47,868 nucleotides of DNA. It comes from an uncultured Anaerotignum sp. GTDB taxonomy: Bacteria > Bacillota > Clostridia > Lachnospirales > Anaerotignaceae. The DNA lies in NCBI GenBank assembly GCA_910578425.1, contig CAJTQX010000018.1, forward strand, positions 1-47,868. Direction: 5' to 3'. The notes beneath the pieces are model-generated. The model saw nothing but the letters and a program-made list of their open reading frames with translations, made no database searches and was not told the DNA's origin. The position numbers were made by a program, and so were the translations under genes. Below are positions 34,079 through 42,664 of this stretch, piece by piece (the first letter of the stretch is position 1; each line of letters begins with the position of its first letter).

Positions 34079-34626
34079 CTTTTTGTCAGACACGCCATCA
34101 GGTAGTAATTCTTGCCATTAAAGTCGAACGTTCCGGCAGTTTTCATTTTTGCCTTGCGGGAATGTGCCGCGTAGGAGCGTGCGTTGACCTGATTGACGAA
34201 GGTTGCCATAATGGGGAAACGGTTTTCCATGCTGGCGAGGGAGGCGTTAAATACCCGCTCAAACAGACCCGTTCCCCGCAGGGATTTTTCTACGCACATG
34301 GGTCCGTATTGGTAGGAATTTTCCGTACTGAGCTTTTGCCCTGCAAATGTAAATTCCGGCAGCTTTTCAATCATATGCGTAAAAAGCGGCCATTCTGCCC
34401 AGTATTCCCATGATGCTGCCATCGCGAACGCCAGAACGGTTCCGTCCTCCCGTGCGATGGTTACGCCGTTTTCTTTTGTAATGAGCCGTTCCATCTGCTC
34501 CGGCGTAAAATTTGTTGTAACAAACCCGTCCGCCTTTTCCGCTTCGCTCAGGGCGTCCGCGTGGTTTGCCCGCAGAAGCCGCATTACACCGTCAAAATCT
34601 TTCATGCCTGCCTGTAAAATTTCCAT
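34072..34626 (-). CDS. Probable GNAT-type acetyltransferase
   Basis: 184 residues. The layout is that of a GCN5-related N-acetyltransferase: an N-terminal strand-helix with MKDFDGVMRLLRANHAD, a central ENGVTIAREDGTVLAFAMAA, a segment YGPMCVEKSLRGTGLFERVF that matches the acetyl-CoA loop (R/QxxGxG/A, here RGTGLF), and the C-terminal ATFVNQVNARSYAAHSRKA resembling the N-x-(R/A)-S/A...Y-x-x-x-G motif. The substrate is unknown. Start ATG 34626 behind AAAGGAG; the longer frame lacks a site. It is 70 bases downstream of the TSUP transporter. Confidence 0.7.
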   Translation of the reverse strand: MEILQAGMKDFDGVMRLLRANHADALSEAEKADGFVTTNFTPEQMERLITKENGVTIAREDGTVLAFAMAASWEYWAEWPLFTHMIEKLPEFTFAGQKLSTENSYQYGPMCVEKSLRGTGLFERVFNASLASMENRFPIMATFVNQVNARSYAAHSRKAKMKTAGTFDFNGKNYYLMACLTKRS

Positions 34627-34696
34627 GTTTCTCCACTCCTTTCTGTATGCTTCTATTTTATTGCAGAAAGCCGGAGGACGCAAGCCTTTGCCTGTT

Positions 34697-35473
34697 TTAA
34701 AGCGCGGCGTCTGCAATCAGCTTGAAAAACAGCAGGGCGGTAACGGTCATCAGCATACGCCGGATAAATTTGGAACCGTTCTTTATCGCTGTGCCGGAGC
34801 CTAAAAAGCTGCCTGCGATGCTTGCCGCCGCCACAGGCAAAGCAACTGCCCAGTAAATTGTTCCCGCCAGAATAAATACGGCAAGAGAAGCATAATTTGA
34901 TGCCAGATTCAGGAATTTTGCGTTGCCTGTGCCTATGCGCATATCGTAGCGCAGGATCAGGCAAAAGAAAATCAGCGAAAACGTACCTGTACCGGGACCA
35001 AACAGCCCGTCATAGAATCCCATCATGCAGCCGATGAAGAACCCCAGAATCATGCGTCTGCGCGGCGAAAACGTGCCGGAGCGGTCTGTGCTGCCCAGGT
35101 CCCTGTTCAGAAGCGTAAGAACGCCGACAGCAGGCAGAATTATCATCATCATGGTTTTCAGCGTTTTATCGTCTAAAATCAATACCAGACGCGAGGAAAT
35201 GACGGAGCAGCAGAAACCGCCTGCCGCCGCGCTCAGTCCAACGGGGATTTCTACCATTTTATGCCGCCAGTAGCGGAGTGTGGCAATGGTTGTGCCGCAG
35301 GCGGCCGCAAATTTATTACAGCCGTAGACCAGATGCATCGGCATGCCGGTCAGGAGATAGGCCGGCATGGAAATCAGCCCGCCGCCGCCCGCTACGGCAT
35401 CCACAAAGCCCGCCAGAAAGCTTGCCGCTATCATGAAAATAAGCTGCGGCATGGAAATTACCCATTCGCCCAT
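34697..35473 (-). CDS. TSUP family transporter (TauE/SafE)
   Basis: 258 residues with about eight membrane helices. The N-terminal signature FLAGFVDAVAGGGGLISMPAYLL and the second repeat GFFIGCMMGFYDGLFGPGTGTFSLIFF are the duplicated G-rich halves of TSUP proteins. Members export or import sulfite, sulfonates or small organic acids; the substrate here is open. Start ATG 35473 with AAGGGGGAG. Confidence 0.9.
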   Translation of the reverse strand: MGEWVISMPQLIFMIAASFLAGFVDAVAGGGGLISMPAYLLTGMPMHLVYGCNKFAAACGTTIATLRYWRHKMVEIPVGLSAAAGGFCCSVISSRLVLILDDKTLKTMMMIILPAVGVLTLLNRDLGSTDRSGTFSPRRRMILGFFIGCMMGFYDGLFGPGTGTFSLIFFCLILRYDMRIGTGNAKFLNLASNYASLAVFILAGTIYWAVALPVAAASIAGSFLGSGTAIKNGSKFIRRMLMTVTALLFFKLIADAAL

Positions 35474-35562
35474 AAAAATACTCCCCCTTTATGCTGCATG
35501 TTCCCATGTTTTTCTGGCTCAAATGTAGCACAGAAAAATCTGACCCGCAACGTCTTTTTTCT

Positions 35563-35596
35563 ACAAAAAAGTGTCGGAATCTTAAGACTTTTTTGT
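35563..35596. repeat. Inverted repeat between the TSUP and recJ genes
   Basis: Perfect 10-bp arms acaaaaaagt / acttttttgt separated by 14 nt. It lies between divergently transcribed genes and may be a terminator-like or operator-like site. Confidence 0.45.
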
Positions 35597-35661
35597 GCGT
35601 TTTCCGCCCTGTTCTAAGCGAAAGATGTGGACGCTCCGGAAACATGCTTTCCGGTCAGTTG

Positions 35662-35690
35662 TTGACTTTGCAGGGCTCCCGCTTTACAAT
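35662..35690 (+). promoter_or_regulatory. SigA-type promoter of recJ-apt
   Basis: TTGACT (35662-35667), a 17-bp spacer and TACAAT (35685-35690). The recJ ATG follows about 45 nt later. Confidence 0.8.
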
Positions 35691-35734
35691 GGAAGCAGAA
35701 GAACCTGGGCGGGAAAAAGCGAGGAGGAAAAAAC

Positions 35735-37543
35735 ATGAAACGCTGGCTGTTGAAGCGCAGTAAAATAGATACGGCGCAGATGGCGCGGGAGCTGGGCGTG
35801 CGGCAGGCAACGGCATGCGTGCTGGCAAACCGCGGGCTTTCCGCCAGAAAGGACGCGCTGGATTTCCTGTACGGCAGGGGCGAGGCGTTTGCGGACGCGA
35901 TGCAGATGAAGGGCATGGCGGAAGGACTGGAACTGATTGCAGATGCTGTCGCCCAAAAGCGGCGCATTGTAATATACGGCGATTATGACGTGGACGGCGT
36001 GATGAGCGTTACGATACTTTCCAGGGTAATTGCGCGCTGCGGCGGGGAAGCTTTTTTTTATGTGCCTCACCGCCAGAAGGAGGGCTACGGTCTGAATCTG
36101 AAAGCAGTGGAAACGCTGGCGGCAGATGGCGCAGAGGTGCTTTTTACCTGTGACAATGGGATCTCTGCCATGCAGGAGGCTGCGTTTGCAAAGCAGAAGG
36201 GCATGACGGTCGTTGTGCTGGACCACCATGAACCGGGGTTTTCCGGAGAGGGGGAAGAACGGAAAGACATCCTGCCGATGGCTGACGCTGTGATTGACCC
36301 CAAACAGAAAGACTGCTCGTATCCCTTCCCGCTGCTTTGTGCCGGAGGAATTTCCTACCGCTTTGCTTTGCTCCTGCTGGAACGCTTTGGTATTTCCGAT
36401 GAAAAACTGGAGAAAGAACTGCTTTCCTTTGCCGCGATTGCTACGGTCTGCGATATTGTAGACCTGACGGGAGAGAACAGGATTCTGGTCCGCATGGGCC
36501 TGCCGGAGGTACAGAGGACAGAAAACATTGGTCTGCGCGCGCTGATTACGGAAACAGGGCTTGCGGATAAAACACTGACAGAATACCATATTGGCTTTGT
36601 CATCGGGCCCTGTATCAATGCGGCGGGGCGGCTGGAAAGCGCGGCTGCGGCTGCGGAGCTTTTTGCGGAAACGGACGAACAGCGCGCAAAGGAACGTGCC
36701 GGGCAGTTGGCGGAACTGAACGCGGAGCGCAAAAAGCTGACGGAAGAAGCGGCAGAGCGTGCGGCGGAAATGCTGGCGCGGGGAGAAGCCATGAAGCAGC
36801 CGGTGCTGGTGCTGTATGACCCGCAGATACACGAAAGCATTGCGGGAATCGTTGCGGGACGTATTAAGGATAAATACTATCGCCCAACCATATTGATTAC
36901 AGGCAGCGAGGACGGCGCGAAGGGTTCAGGCAGGAGCATTGAGGGTTACCATATGTTCGAGGCACTGTATGCCTGCCGCGATTTGTTTACGCGTTTTGGC
37001 GGGCACGCGATGGCAGCGGGGCTGTCCCTGCCGACGGAAAACATTGCATCCCTGCGGGAGCGGCTGAATGCCGCCTGCACGCTGACGGAGGAGCAGCTGA
37101 CGCCGATGCTGCGCATTGAAAAGCAGCTTTCTTTCGCGGAGATTGATATGGGGCTGGCGAAGGAACTGACAGGGCTTGCGCCCTTTGGTAAGGGCAACCC
37201 GATGCCGTTGTTCGGTTCGAAGGGGATACGCGCGGACAGACTGGACCGCATTGGGAAAAACAAAGATATCCTCCGCTTTACGCTGGCAGAGCCAGCAAGC
37301 GGCATACGCCATGCAGCGGTTTCCTTTGATGGGTATGACATGCTGCGGGAAAAGCTAAAAGAATTGTACCCCGAGGAAAAATGTGTTAAAATATGGGAAA
37401 GCGGGCGTCTGCCGTTTCTGATGGATATCATTTACAGCATTGATATCAATACATACAACGGCAGGAGCAGCGTGCAGTTGATGCTGAAGGATTTCAGGCT
37501 TTCGGAGAAGGAGGATGAAAGAAACAATGAATTTAAAAGATAA
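35735..37543 (+). CDS. recJ: Single-stranded-DNA-specific exonuclease RecJ
   Basis: 602 residues. DHH phosphoesterase core with VIYGDYDVDGVMS (DYDVDG from residue 83) and DHHEP (from residue 163), then the DHHA1 domain with GGHAMAAGLS, and the OB fold. It degrades single-stranded DNA 5' to 3' in repair and recombination. Start ATG 35735 with GAGGAGG. The 3' end overlaps apt, so the two are co-transcribed. Confidence 0.95.
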   Translation: MKRWLLKRSKIDTAQMARELGVRQATACVLANRGLSARKDALDFLYGRGEAFADAMQMKGMAEGLELIADAVAQKRRIVIYGDYDVDGVMSVTILSRVIARCGGEAFFYVPHRQKEGYGLNLKAVETLAADGAEVLFTCDNGISAMQEAAFAKQKGMTVVVLDHHEPGFSGEGEERKDILPMADAVIDPKQKDCSYPFPLLCAGGISYRFALLLLERFGISDEKLEKELLSFAAIATVCDIVDLTGENRILVRMGLPEVQRTENIGLRALITETGLADKTLTEYHIGFVIGPCINAAGRLESAAAAAELFAETDEQRAKERAGQLAELNAERKKLTEEAAERAAEMLARGEAMKQPVLVLYDPQIHESIAGIVAGRIKDKYYRPTILITGSEDGAKGSGRSIEGYHMFEALYACRDLFTRFGGHAMAAGLSLPTENIASLRERLNAACTLTEEQLTPMLRIEKQLSFAEIDMGLAKELTGLAPFGKGNPMPLFGSKGIRADRLDRIGKNKDILRFTLAEPASGIRHAAVSFDGYDMLREKLKELYPEEKCVKIWESGRLPFLMDIIYSIDINTYNGRSSVQLMLKDFRLSEKEDERNNEFKR

Positions 37544-38042
37544 AATCAGATCTATTCCGGATTACCCGCAGAAAGGTGTTATTTTTCGGGATATTACAAC
37601 GCTTTTGAAAGATGCGGAGGGTATGGCGCAGTCTGTCGAGGAATTGCAGGCAAAGCTGGATGGCGTAGAATTTGACCTTGTGCTGGGGCCGGAATCCAGA
37701 GGCTTTATTTTCGGTATGCCTGTGGCGTACAATATGAAGAAAGGCTTTGTGCCTGTACGGAAAAAGGGAAAACTGCCCGCGGAGGTCATCAGCCGGGAAT
37801 ACGCGCTGGAATACGGTACGGCAACGATTGAGATGCATAAAGACGCAGTGCAGCCGGGGCAAAAGGTTGTCATTGTGGACGACCTGCTCGCAACGGGCGG
37901 AACGGCGAAAGCCATTGTGGAGATGGTGGAAAGCGCGGGGGCTGAGGTGGCCGCGCTGGCATTCCTGATTGAGCTGGATTTTCTGGGGGGCAGAAAGGTG
38001 CTGCCCGGCTATCGCGTGGAATCCGTGATACATTACGAATGA
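37527..38042 (+). CDS. apt: Adenine phosphoribosyltransferase
   Basis: 171 residues. The N-terminal signature IRSIPDYPQKGVIFRDITTLL and the PRPP loop VVIVDDLLATGGTAKAIVEM define the family. It salvages adenine to AMP. The start is ATG 37527, the usual N-terminus; ATG 37515 touches the ribosome binding site (AAGGAGG) and is less likely. It overlaps recJ by 17 bases. recJ-apt (often with relA) is a common Firmicute arrangement; relA is not here. Confidence 0.95.
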   Translation: MNLKDKIRSIPDYPQKGVIFRDITTLLKDAEGMAQSVEELQAKLDGVEFDLVLGPESRGFIFGMPVAYNMKKGFVPVRKKGKLPAEVISREYALEYGTATIEMHKDAVQPGQKVVIVDDLLATGGTAKAIVEMVESAGAEVAALAFLIELDFLGGRKVLPGYRVESVIHYE

Positions 38043-38113
38043 GGAAAGCGGCCGCGCGGACAGCGGGACGCGATTGGGCGGGGCGTATGCCCCGCTTGTT
38101 TGCGGCCTTTCCT
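38042..38113 (+). terminator. Large hairpin after apt
   Basis: A long stem with a bulge (ggaaag-cg-gccgc / gcggcctttcc) enclosing a second hairpin ggcggggc-gtat-gccccgct (38077-38096). Few T's follow, so terminator function is uncertain. Confidence 0.45.
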
Positions 38114-38178
38114 GTATGACGGGTAATATGACAGGGCGGCGCGCCGCGGGTTTTGACAAGATTGGATAGGGGAATGGT

Positions 38179-39108
38179 ATGTTTGGACAGTTTTTTGTGC
38201 TTTTCGCTATGGTTGGCGTAGGCTGCCTTTGCAGCCGAAGGCGTTGGATAACGCAGGAGGTGAATACGGGACTGGGTTCTCTGGTGATGCAGGTGACATG
38301 CCCCGCGCTTCTTTTTATTACGATTTCCGGCAATGATATTGCGCCCAGCCGCCTGCCGGTTTATTTTGGCGTGGCGGCGGCGCAGTATGGGGCGATGCTG
38401 GCGGGCGGCAGGCTGATGCGTTTGTTTTGCAGGGGCAGGGGCTATTCTGCCGGAGAGCTGGGTATGCTGGAATGCAGTCTTGCGACGGTGAATAATGGAT
38501 TCATTGGCCTGCCTGTGGCGATGCTGTTTTTCGGGCAGGTGGCCGCGCTGTATATGTCGGCGGCTTTTTTCGGCGTGCATCTGTATCTCTGGACTTATGG
38601 CGTTTATGCCTTACAGGGAAAGGGCGGCACACTTTCCTGGAAGGGAATGGCAGGGAAGATTGTGAACCCGAACTGCATGATGGTGTTCCTGGGGCTTCTG
38701 TTTTCCCTGACGGGCTGGGCGGGCTATCTGCCTGTTTTTCTGAAGGATTTCCTTTCCACGCTGGGCGGCCTTTCTACACCGCTTTCCCTCATCTATATTG
38801 GCGCGATGGCGGGAAATACGGGCCTGAAACGCCTGCTGGGGCAGAAAGAAGCCATGCGGCTCGGTCTGTTAAAAATGCTCCTCTTCCCAGGGCTGACAGG
38901 GGCTGTGCTGTATTTCCTTCCGGCGGAGCCAATGCTGAAAACGGCTTTTTTGATTTCCATGACATGCCCCTGCGCGGCAATCATGCCGATGGTGACGGAG
39001 CAGTACGGCACAGGGAAGGAAATGGCTCTGGATGTGACGCTGCTGACAACGTTTTTCTCCATGCTGACGCTGCCTGCGTGCATCTGGCTCTGCGGGACAC
39101 TGTTCTGA
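38179..39108 (+). CDS. AEC family permease (auxin efflux carrier type)
   Basis: 309 residues with about ten membrane helices (Mem_trans family). The N-terminal half contains VMQVTCPALLFITISGND and YSAGELGMLECSLATVNNGFIGLPVAMLFFG; the C-terminal half contains MVFLGLLFSLTGWAGYLPVF, with FLSTLGGLSTPLSLIYIGAM following it, and the ISMTCPCAAIMPMVTEQYG motif. Bacterial relatives transport malate or other organic acids. Substrate unknown. Start ATG 38179. Confidence 0.9.
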   Translation: MFGQFFVLFAMVGVGCLCSRRRWITQEVNTGLGSLVMQVTCPALLFITISGNDIAPSRLPVYFGVAAAQYGAMLAGGRLMRLFCRGRGYSAGELGMLECSLATVNNGFIGLPVAMLFFGQVAALYMSAAFFGVHLYLWTYGVYALQGKGGTLSWKGMAGKIVNPNCMMVFLGLLFSLTGWAGYLPVFLKDFLSTLGGLSTPLSLIYIGAMAGNTGLKRLLGQKEAMRLGLLKMLLFPGLTGAVLYFLPAEPMLKTAFLISMTCPCAAIMPMVTEQYGTGKEMALDVTLLTTFFSMLTLPACIWLCGTLF

Positions 39109-39138
39109 GAACGGCTTTGCTGAATGGAATGGGAACCT

Positions 39139-39348
39139 GCGTTTTTTGGCTGAACTTTTTATCAAAAGCTGCTGCTCGTTCAGCCCGCGCCATTCGCAAA
39201 ACCGCACCCAGGGTGCTTTTTCGCCGCTGCCGCGTCTATTTTGCTCATTTTCTGGCGTTCCCTCAAAACGCGGGAAGCCTGCCAGATTCGTGCAGGCACG
39301 ATCTGCTTGCCTGCCTTCCGCGTTTTGGCTGAACTTTTTTATAAAAGT
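39139..39348. repeat. Direct repeats and a long hairpin upstream of rplS
   Basis: Two 28-30 bp direct repeats (39139-39168 and 39320-39348, core ggctgaactttttt) enclose an inverted repeat with arms aaaacgcgg (39265-39273) and ccgcgtttt (39318-39326), and an inner gcctgc/gcaggc stem. No gene is seen in the 350-bp gap between the AEC gene and rplS apart from this and the rplS promoter. Confidence 0.6.
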
Positions 39349-39350
39349 TC

Positions 39351-39379
39351 TTGCAAACATCTTTGGGATATGCTATAAT
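39351..39379 (+). promoter_or_regulatory. Strong promoter of rplS-lepB-rbgA
   Basis: TTGCAA (39351-39356), a 17-bp spacer and TATAAT (39374-39379) with TG one base before the -10. Confidence 0.9.
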
Positions 39380-39390
39380 TTGAAACTGTG

Positions 39391-39438
39391 ATTACGGATG
39401 TTCCAATACTGCGTCAAAGGGACGGCGGCAAGAACATC
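39391..39438 (+). promoter_or_regulatory. Candidate L19 leader hairpin
   Basis: Stem gatgttc / gaacatc enclosing gggacggcggcaa, located between the rplS promoter and its start. Firmicute rplS genes often carry a short leader of this sort; homology is from memory, so the match is provisional. Autoregulation by L19 is possible. Confidence 0.55.
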
Positions 39439-39460
39439 TTTGAAGAAGGGAGGAAACACG

Positions 39461-39805
39461 ATGGATATTATCAGAGAACTGGAAAAGGAACAGCTGAAAA
39501 GCGAAGTAACTCCTTTTAACGTAGGCGACACCATCCGCGTATACGCGAAGGTTGTAGAAGGTACAAGAGAAAGACTGCAGATGTTCGAAGGCGTTGTTAT
39601 CAAAAGACAGGGCGGCGGCATCCGTGAAACTTTCACAGTAAGACGTATTGCTTCCGGTGTTGGCGTGGAAAGAACATGGCCCCTGCATTCCCCCAGAATC
39701 GACCGTATTGAGGTAACAAGACGCGGCGTGGTAAGACGCGCGAAACTGTTCTACCTGAGAGATAAGGTTGGTAAAGCGGCTAAGGTTAAGGAAGTATTGA
39801 GATAA
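39461..39805 (+). CDS. rplS: Ribosomal protein L19
   Basis: 114 residues. Family blocks are FNVGDTIRVYAKVVEGTRER, VVIKRQGGGIRETFTVRRI, GVGVERTWPLHSPRIDRIEV and RAKLFYLRDKVGKAAKVKE. It sits at the subunit interface of the ribosome. Arginine is coded mainly by AGA (about 11 of 17), the high-expression pattern. Start ATG 39461 behind AGGGAGG; the frame upstream belongs to the leader. Confidence 0.98.
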   Translation: MDIIRELEKEQLKSEVTPFNVGDTIRVYAKVVEGTRERLQMFEGVVIKRQGGGIRETFTVRRIASGVGVERTWPLHSPRIDRIEVTRRGVVRRAKLFYLRDKVGKAAKVKEVLR

Positions 39806-39913
39806 GCAAAAAAAGGTCTTGGTGAACAGCTTTCATCAAGGCTTTTTTCGTGAGGGGCGGAACCTTCCGCTTCTGACGAAAAAAGCGGAGAGAGGAAAAA
39901 AGGAGGGCTGGAA

Positions 39914-40603
39914 ATGGAGCAGGAAGAACAGAGGACGGAAGGCCTGCCGGAGGAAACGGCGCGCGCCGGAGAGGAAAGATTGCAGGCCAAAGCCGAAACA
40001 GCGGAGGAAACGCCCGCAGAGGGCAGAAGGCGCAGACGGGGGAAGAAAAAGAAGAAGGAACTGCCGTTTTTTGTGTGGCTCGCGCTGCTGGTGGTGTTTG
40101 TGCTGGTCCTGCGGAATTTTGTGCTGGGGACGGTTTATGTGAAAGGCTCGTCTATGGAGCCAAACTTTTATCATGGCGATCTGGTGTTTATGGAAAAGCT
40201 CAGTGTGCGCCTGAGTACGCCGCACAGGGGCGATGTTGTGATCTGCCGGCTGGATAATCAGGATGGTCCGGAGGAAAATATTATCAAGCGTGTGATTGGC
40301 CTGCCGGGAGATGAAATAGATATTGTCTGGAACGGGGATAGTGAAGACGTGGAATACGCGCTGTATCGGAATGGGGAATTGGTGGAGGAGCCGTTTTTGG
40401 GTGAGCCGATGATGACGGCTGGCGATCAGGACTATCCGTATACTGTGGAGGAAGGCACATTCTTCGTGATGGGGGATAATCGCAACGCCAGCTCAGACAG
40501 CCGGAGGACTTCCATCGGCGCGATTGAGAAAGAGGATCTGGTCGGCAGGGTAATATTCCGGCTTTACCCGTTTGACAGCTTTGGGCCGGTGCAGAGGCCG
40601 TAA
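39914..40603 (+). CDS. lepB: Signal peptidase I
   Basis: 229 residues. A long cytoplasmic N-terminus, first acidic then very basic (RRRRRGKKKKK, residues 38-48), one membrane helix (about 50-70), then the peptidase. Catalytic Ser80 lies in VKGSSMEPN and Lys125 in IIKRVIGLPGDEID; MGDNRNASSDSR is box E. It cleaves signal peptides, serving the secreted proteins of this window. Start ATG 39914 with GGAGGG. It is 108 bases downstream of rplS and 29 upstream of rbgA. Confidence 0.95.
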   Translation: MEQEEQRTEGLPEETARAGEERLQAKAETAEETPAEGRRRRRGKKKKKELPFFVWLALLVVFVLVLRNFVLGTVYVKGSSMEPNFYHGDLVFMEKLSVRLSTPHRGDVVICRLDNQDGPEENIIKRVIGLPGDEIDIVWNGDSEDVEYALYRNGELVEEPFLGEPMMTAGDQDYPYTVEEGTFFVMGDNRNASSDSRRTSIGAIEKEDLVGRVIFRLYPFDSFGPVQRP

Positions 40604-40632
40604 AATCTTTATAAGAAGAGAGAGGGAACACA

Positions 40633-41502
40633 ATGCATATACAATGGTATCCCGGGCATATGACAAAGACCCGCAGGATGATGGAGGAAAATATTTCGCT
40701 GGTGGATATCGTGATGGAGCTGGTGGACGCGCGTATCCCGTACAGCAGTAAAAATCCGGATATGGATACGCTGGCACGAAATAAAAAGCGCGTGATACTT
40801 CTGAATAAATGCGATTTGGCAGACGAAAAAGCAACCGATATCTGGCAGGCGTATTTTGAGGCGCGGGGCTTTTGCGTTATCCGCATCAACGCGCTGAAGG
40901 GCAGCGGCATGGGCGAAGTGACGGAAGCCGCGCGGGGGTTGATGAAGGAAAAGGTAGAAAAGCTGAAAGCACGCGGACGAATCAATGTGCCGATACGGAG
41001 CATGGTTGTCGGGATACCCAACGTGGGGAAATCTACCTTTATCAATAAGTATGTCGGCAAGGCGACGGCGAAAACAGGCGATAAACCTGGCGTGACGCGC
41101 GGGAAACAGTGGATTAAGCTGAAAAAGGACTTTGAGCTTCTGGATACGCCGGGGATACTCTGGCCGAAGTTCGAGGACCAGCAGGTCGGGCTGAAGCTGG
41201 CGTTTACCGGAGCAATCAATGATGATATTCTGGACGCGGAAACGCTGGGGGCGGCGTTTATCAACCATATGGTCGCAAGAGACGCCGACTGTCTGCGGCG
41301 GCGGTATCAGGTCGATTTTGATACCATTGACGAGCCGCACGAAATACTCCGGCGCATTGCCGAAGCAAGGGGGTTCAAGCTGAAGGGCGGCGAGCCGGAT
41401 ATGGAGCGGGCGGCAAAGATACTGCTGGACGAATTCCGCGGCGGAAAGCTGGGCAGGCTGACACTGGAGATGCCGGAGGATATTGCGGAACAGAACGAAT
41501 AA
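40633..41502 (+). CDS. rbgA: Ribosome biogenesis GTPase RbgA (YlqF)
   Basis: 289 residues, a circularly permuted GTPase: NKCD (G4, residues 58-61) precedes GIPNVGKS (G1, 127-134) and DTPG (G3, 171-174). The N-terminus IQWYPGHMTKTRRMMEENI is typical. It is needed for late 50S assembly (recruiting L16). Start ATG 40633 behind AAGAGAGAGGG. The order rplS-lepB-rbgA is the common Firmicute one; rnhB, the usual next gene, is absent here. Confidence 0.96.
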   Translation: MHIQWYPGHMTKTRRMMEENISLVDIVMELVDARIPYSSKNPDMDTLARNKKRVILLNKCDLADEKATDIWQAYFEARGFCVIRINALKGSGMGEVTEAARGLMKEKVEKLKARGRINVPIRSMVVGIPNVGKSTFINKYVGKATAKTGDKPGVTRGKQWIKLKKDFELLDTPGILWPKFEDQQVGLKLAFTGAINDDILDAETLGAAFINHMVARDADCLRRRYQVDFDTIDEPHEILRRIAEARGFKLKGGEPDMERAAKILLDEFRGGKLGRLTLEMPEDIAEQNE

Positions 41503-41511
41503 CAAAAAATA

Positions 41512-41561
41512 CGGCACAGCGGCGGAAACGACAGGTTTCCATCGGCTGTGCCGCTTTTTTG
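41512..41561 (+). terminator. Terminator after rbgA
   Basis: Stem cggcacagc / gctgtgccg, with an inner ggaaac/gtttcc pairing, followed by a T-run. Confidence 0.85.
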
Positions 41562-41655
41562 CGGAAAAATCCTGCGGATTGCGTGATGCAAGGGTTCGTT
41601 GCTGGCGTTTGCGCGGGATGGCTGGTAAAATAAGAGGCGGAAGGAGGTGCGGAGA

Positions 41656-42141
41656 ATGAGCAGCCAGGAAAGCAGAGACACGTTTGGACAGAAGCTGGCT
41701 TCGTTCCGGCGTGAGGCGGAATATACACAGGAGGAAATGGCAGAGAAACTGAACGTAACGCGGCAGGCGGTTTCCAATTGGGAGCGGGATATTAACCAGC
41801 CGGATATTTCGATGCTGCAAAATATTTGTATACTGTTTGGGAAAAACATGGACGATATTATGAGAGGGGTTTTTCATATGAATGACGCAATGGAAAAGGC
41901 AGATATCCAAAAGGGAAAGGGCTTTGACAAATATCATCTGGCGGTCGGTCTGTTTTATGCGGCAGGGCTGTTTTTAGGATTGGGAATATTCTTTACAGGC
42001 GGTCTGCTTGCTATGGCGTTGCAGGGAGAGGCCGGTGCGGCTTACGGCTGGGCGGCAAGCCTTTTTGCAGGGGCAAGCGTATTTTTGGTATTCGGTCTGA
42101 CCGCGCATGCGGTTATTACGCTGAAACGAAAGGACAGATAA
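41656..42141 (+). CDS. XRE family regulator with C-terminal membrane helices
   Basis: 161 residues. The N-terminal HTH (about residues 10-65, FGQKLASFRREAEYTQEEMA, NVTRQAVSNWERDINQPD) is followed by a linker and two hydrophobic helices (about 95-120 and 128-155, AVGLFYAAGLFLGLGIFFTG, ASVFLVFGLTAHAVI). It should sit at the inner face of the membrane with its DNA-binding part in the cytoplasm. Start ATG 41656 behind AAGGAGG. The target is unknown. It precedes another membrane-tethered XRE protein. Confidence 0.85.
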   Translation: MSSQESRDTFGQKLASFRREAEYTQEEMAEKLNVTRQAVSNWERDINQPDISMLQNICILFGKNMDDIMRGVFHMNDAMEKADIQKGKGFDKYHLAVGLFYAAGLFLGLGIFFTGGLLAMALQGEAGAAYGWAASLFAGASVFLVFGLTAHAVITLKRKDR

Positions 42142-42234
42142 AAAAGGGCGGCTTTTGCTTGCGCTGCAAAGCTGAGGTTTTTGTTCCGTTTGCAACCCAA
42201 AGTTGCGCGATACTTGGTAGATGTTATTAGAGGT

Positions 42235-42246
42235 CTATGCTATACT
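42235..42246 (+). promoter_or_regulatory. Extended -10 promoter of the second XRE gene
   Basis: atgc-TATACT (-10 at 42241-42246) with TG before it; the -35 is weak. An inverted repeat gcaac-ccaaa-gttgc lies upstream (42192-42206) and could be an operator. Confidence 0.5.
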
Positions 42247-42278
42247 GATACCATCAAAAGAAAGGAGCACATGGATTT

Positions 42279-42620
42279 ATGCAGACAAATTTATTCCTTA
42301 TATTGGTAATCGGTATCCCGCTATCCGTTGCGTTTATCTGCCTTTTCATACTCCTGATACGCGCTCTTTTGAAATATATACGTTCCAAAGACGTGCGTGA
42401 GGGAAAGCAGGCGGCAAAGGTATCTTTGGGGGAAGCGATTAAGGCGAATCGTCTTCGCTGTCATATGACCCAGGAATTTGTTGCGGAGACAATAGGGGTT
42501 AGCCGGCAGGCTGTTTCCAAATGGGAAAGCGGCGCGTCCGACCCCAGCACCAGCAACATGATTGCATTGGCAAAGCTATTTGGGATTTCCGCGGAAGAAT
42601 TGCTGCGCAGCATAAAGTAA
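42279..42620 (+). CDS. XRE family regulator with N-terminal membrane helix
   Basis: 113 residues. One N-terminal transmembrane helix (about residues 5-32) and a basic linker lead to an HTH (about 50-105, LGEAIKANRLRCHMTQEFVAE and GVSRQAVSKWESGASDP). The orientation (helix first, HTH last) is opposite to the gene upstream. Start ATG 42279 behind AAAGGAG. Similar small proteins occur in many Lachnospiraceae without known function. Confidence 0.85.
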   Translation: MQTNLFLILVIGIPLSVAFICLFILLIRALLKYIRSKDVREGKQAAKVSLGEAIKANRLRCHMTQEFVAETIGVSRQAVSKWESGASDPSTSNMIALAKLFGISAEELLRSIK

Positions 42621-42664
42621 TCTCTCAATACCGGCAGGACGTTTGTATTATCCAGAAAAATCAG

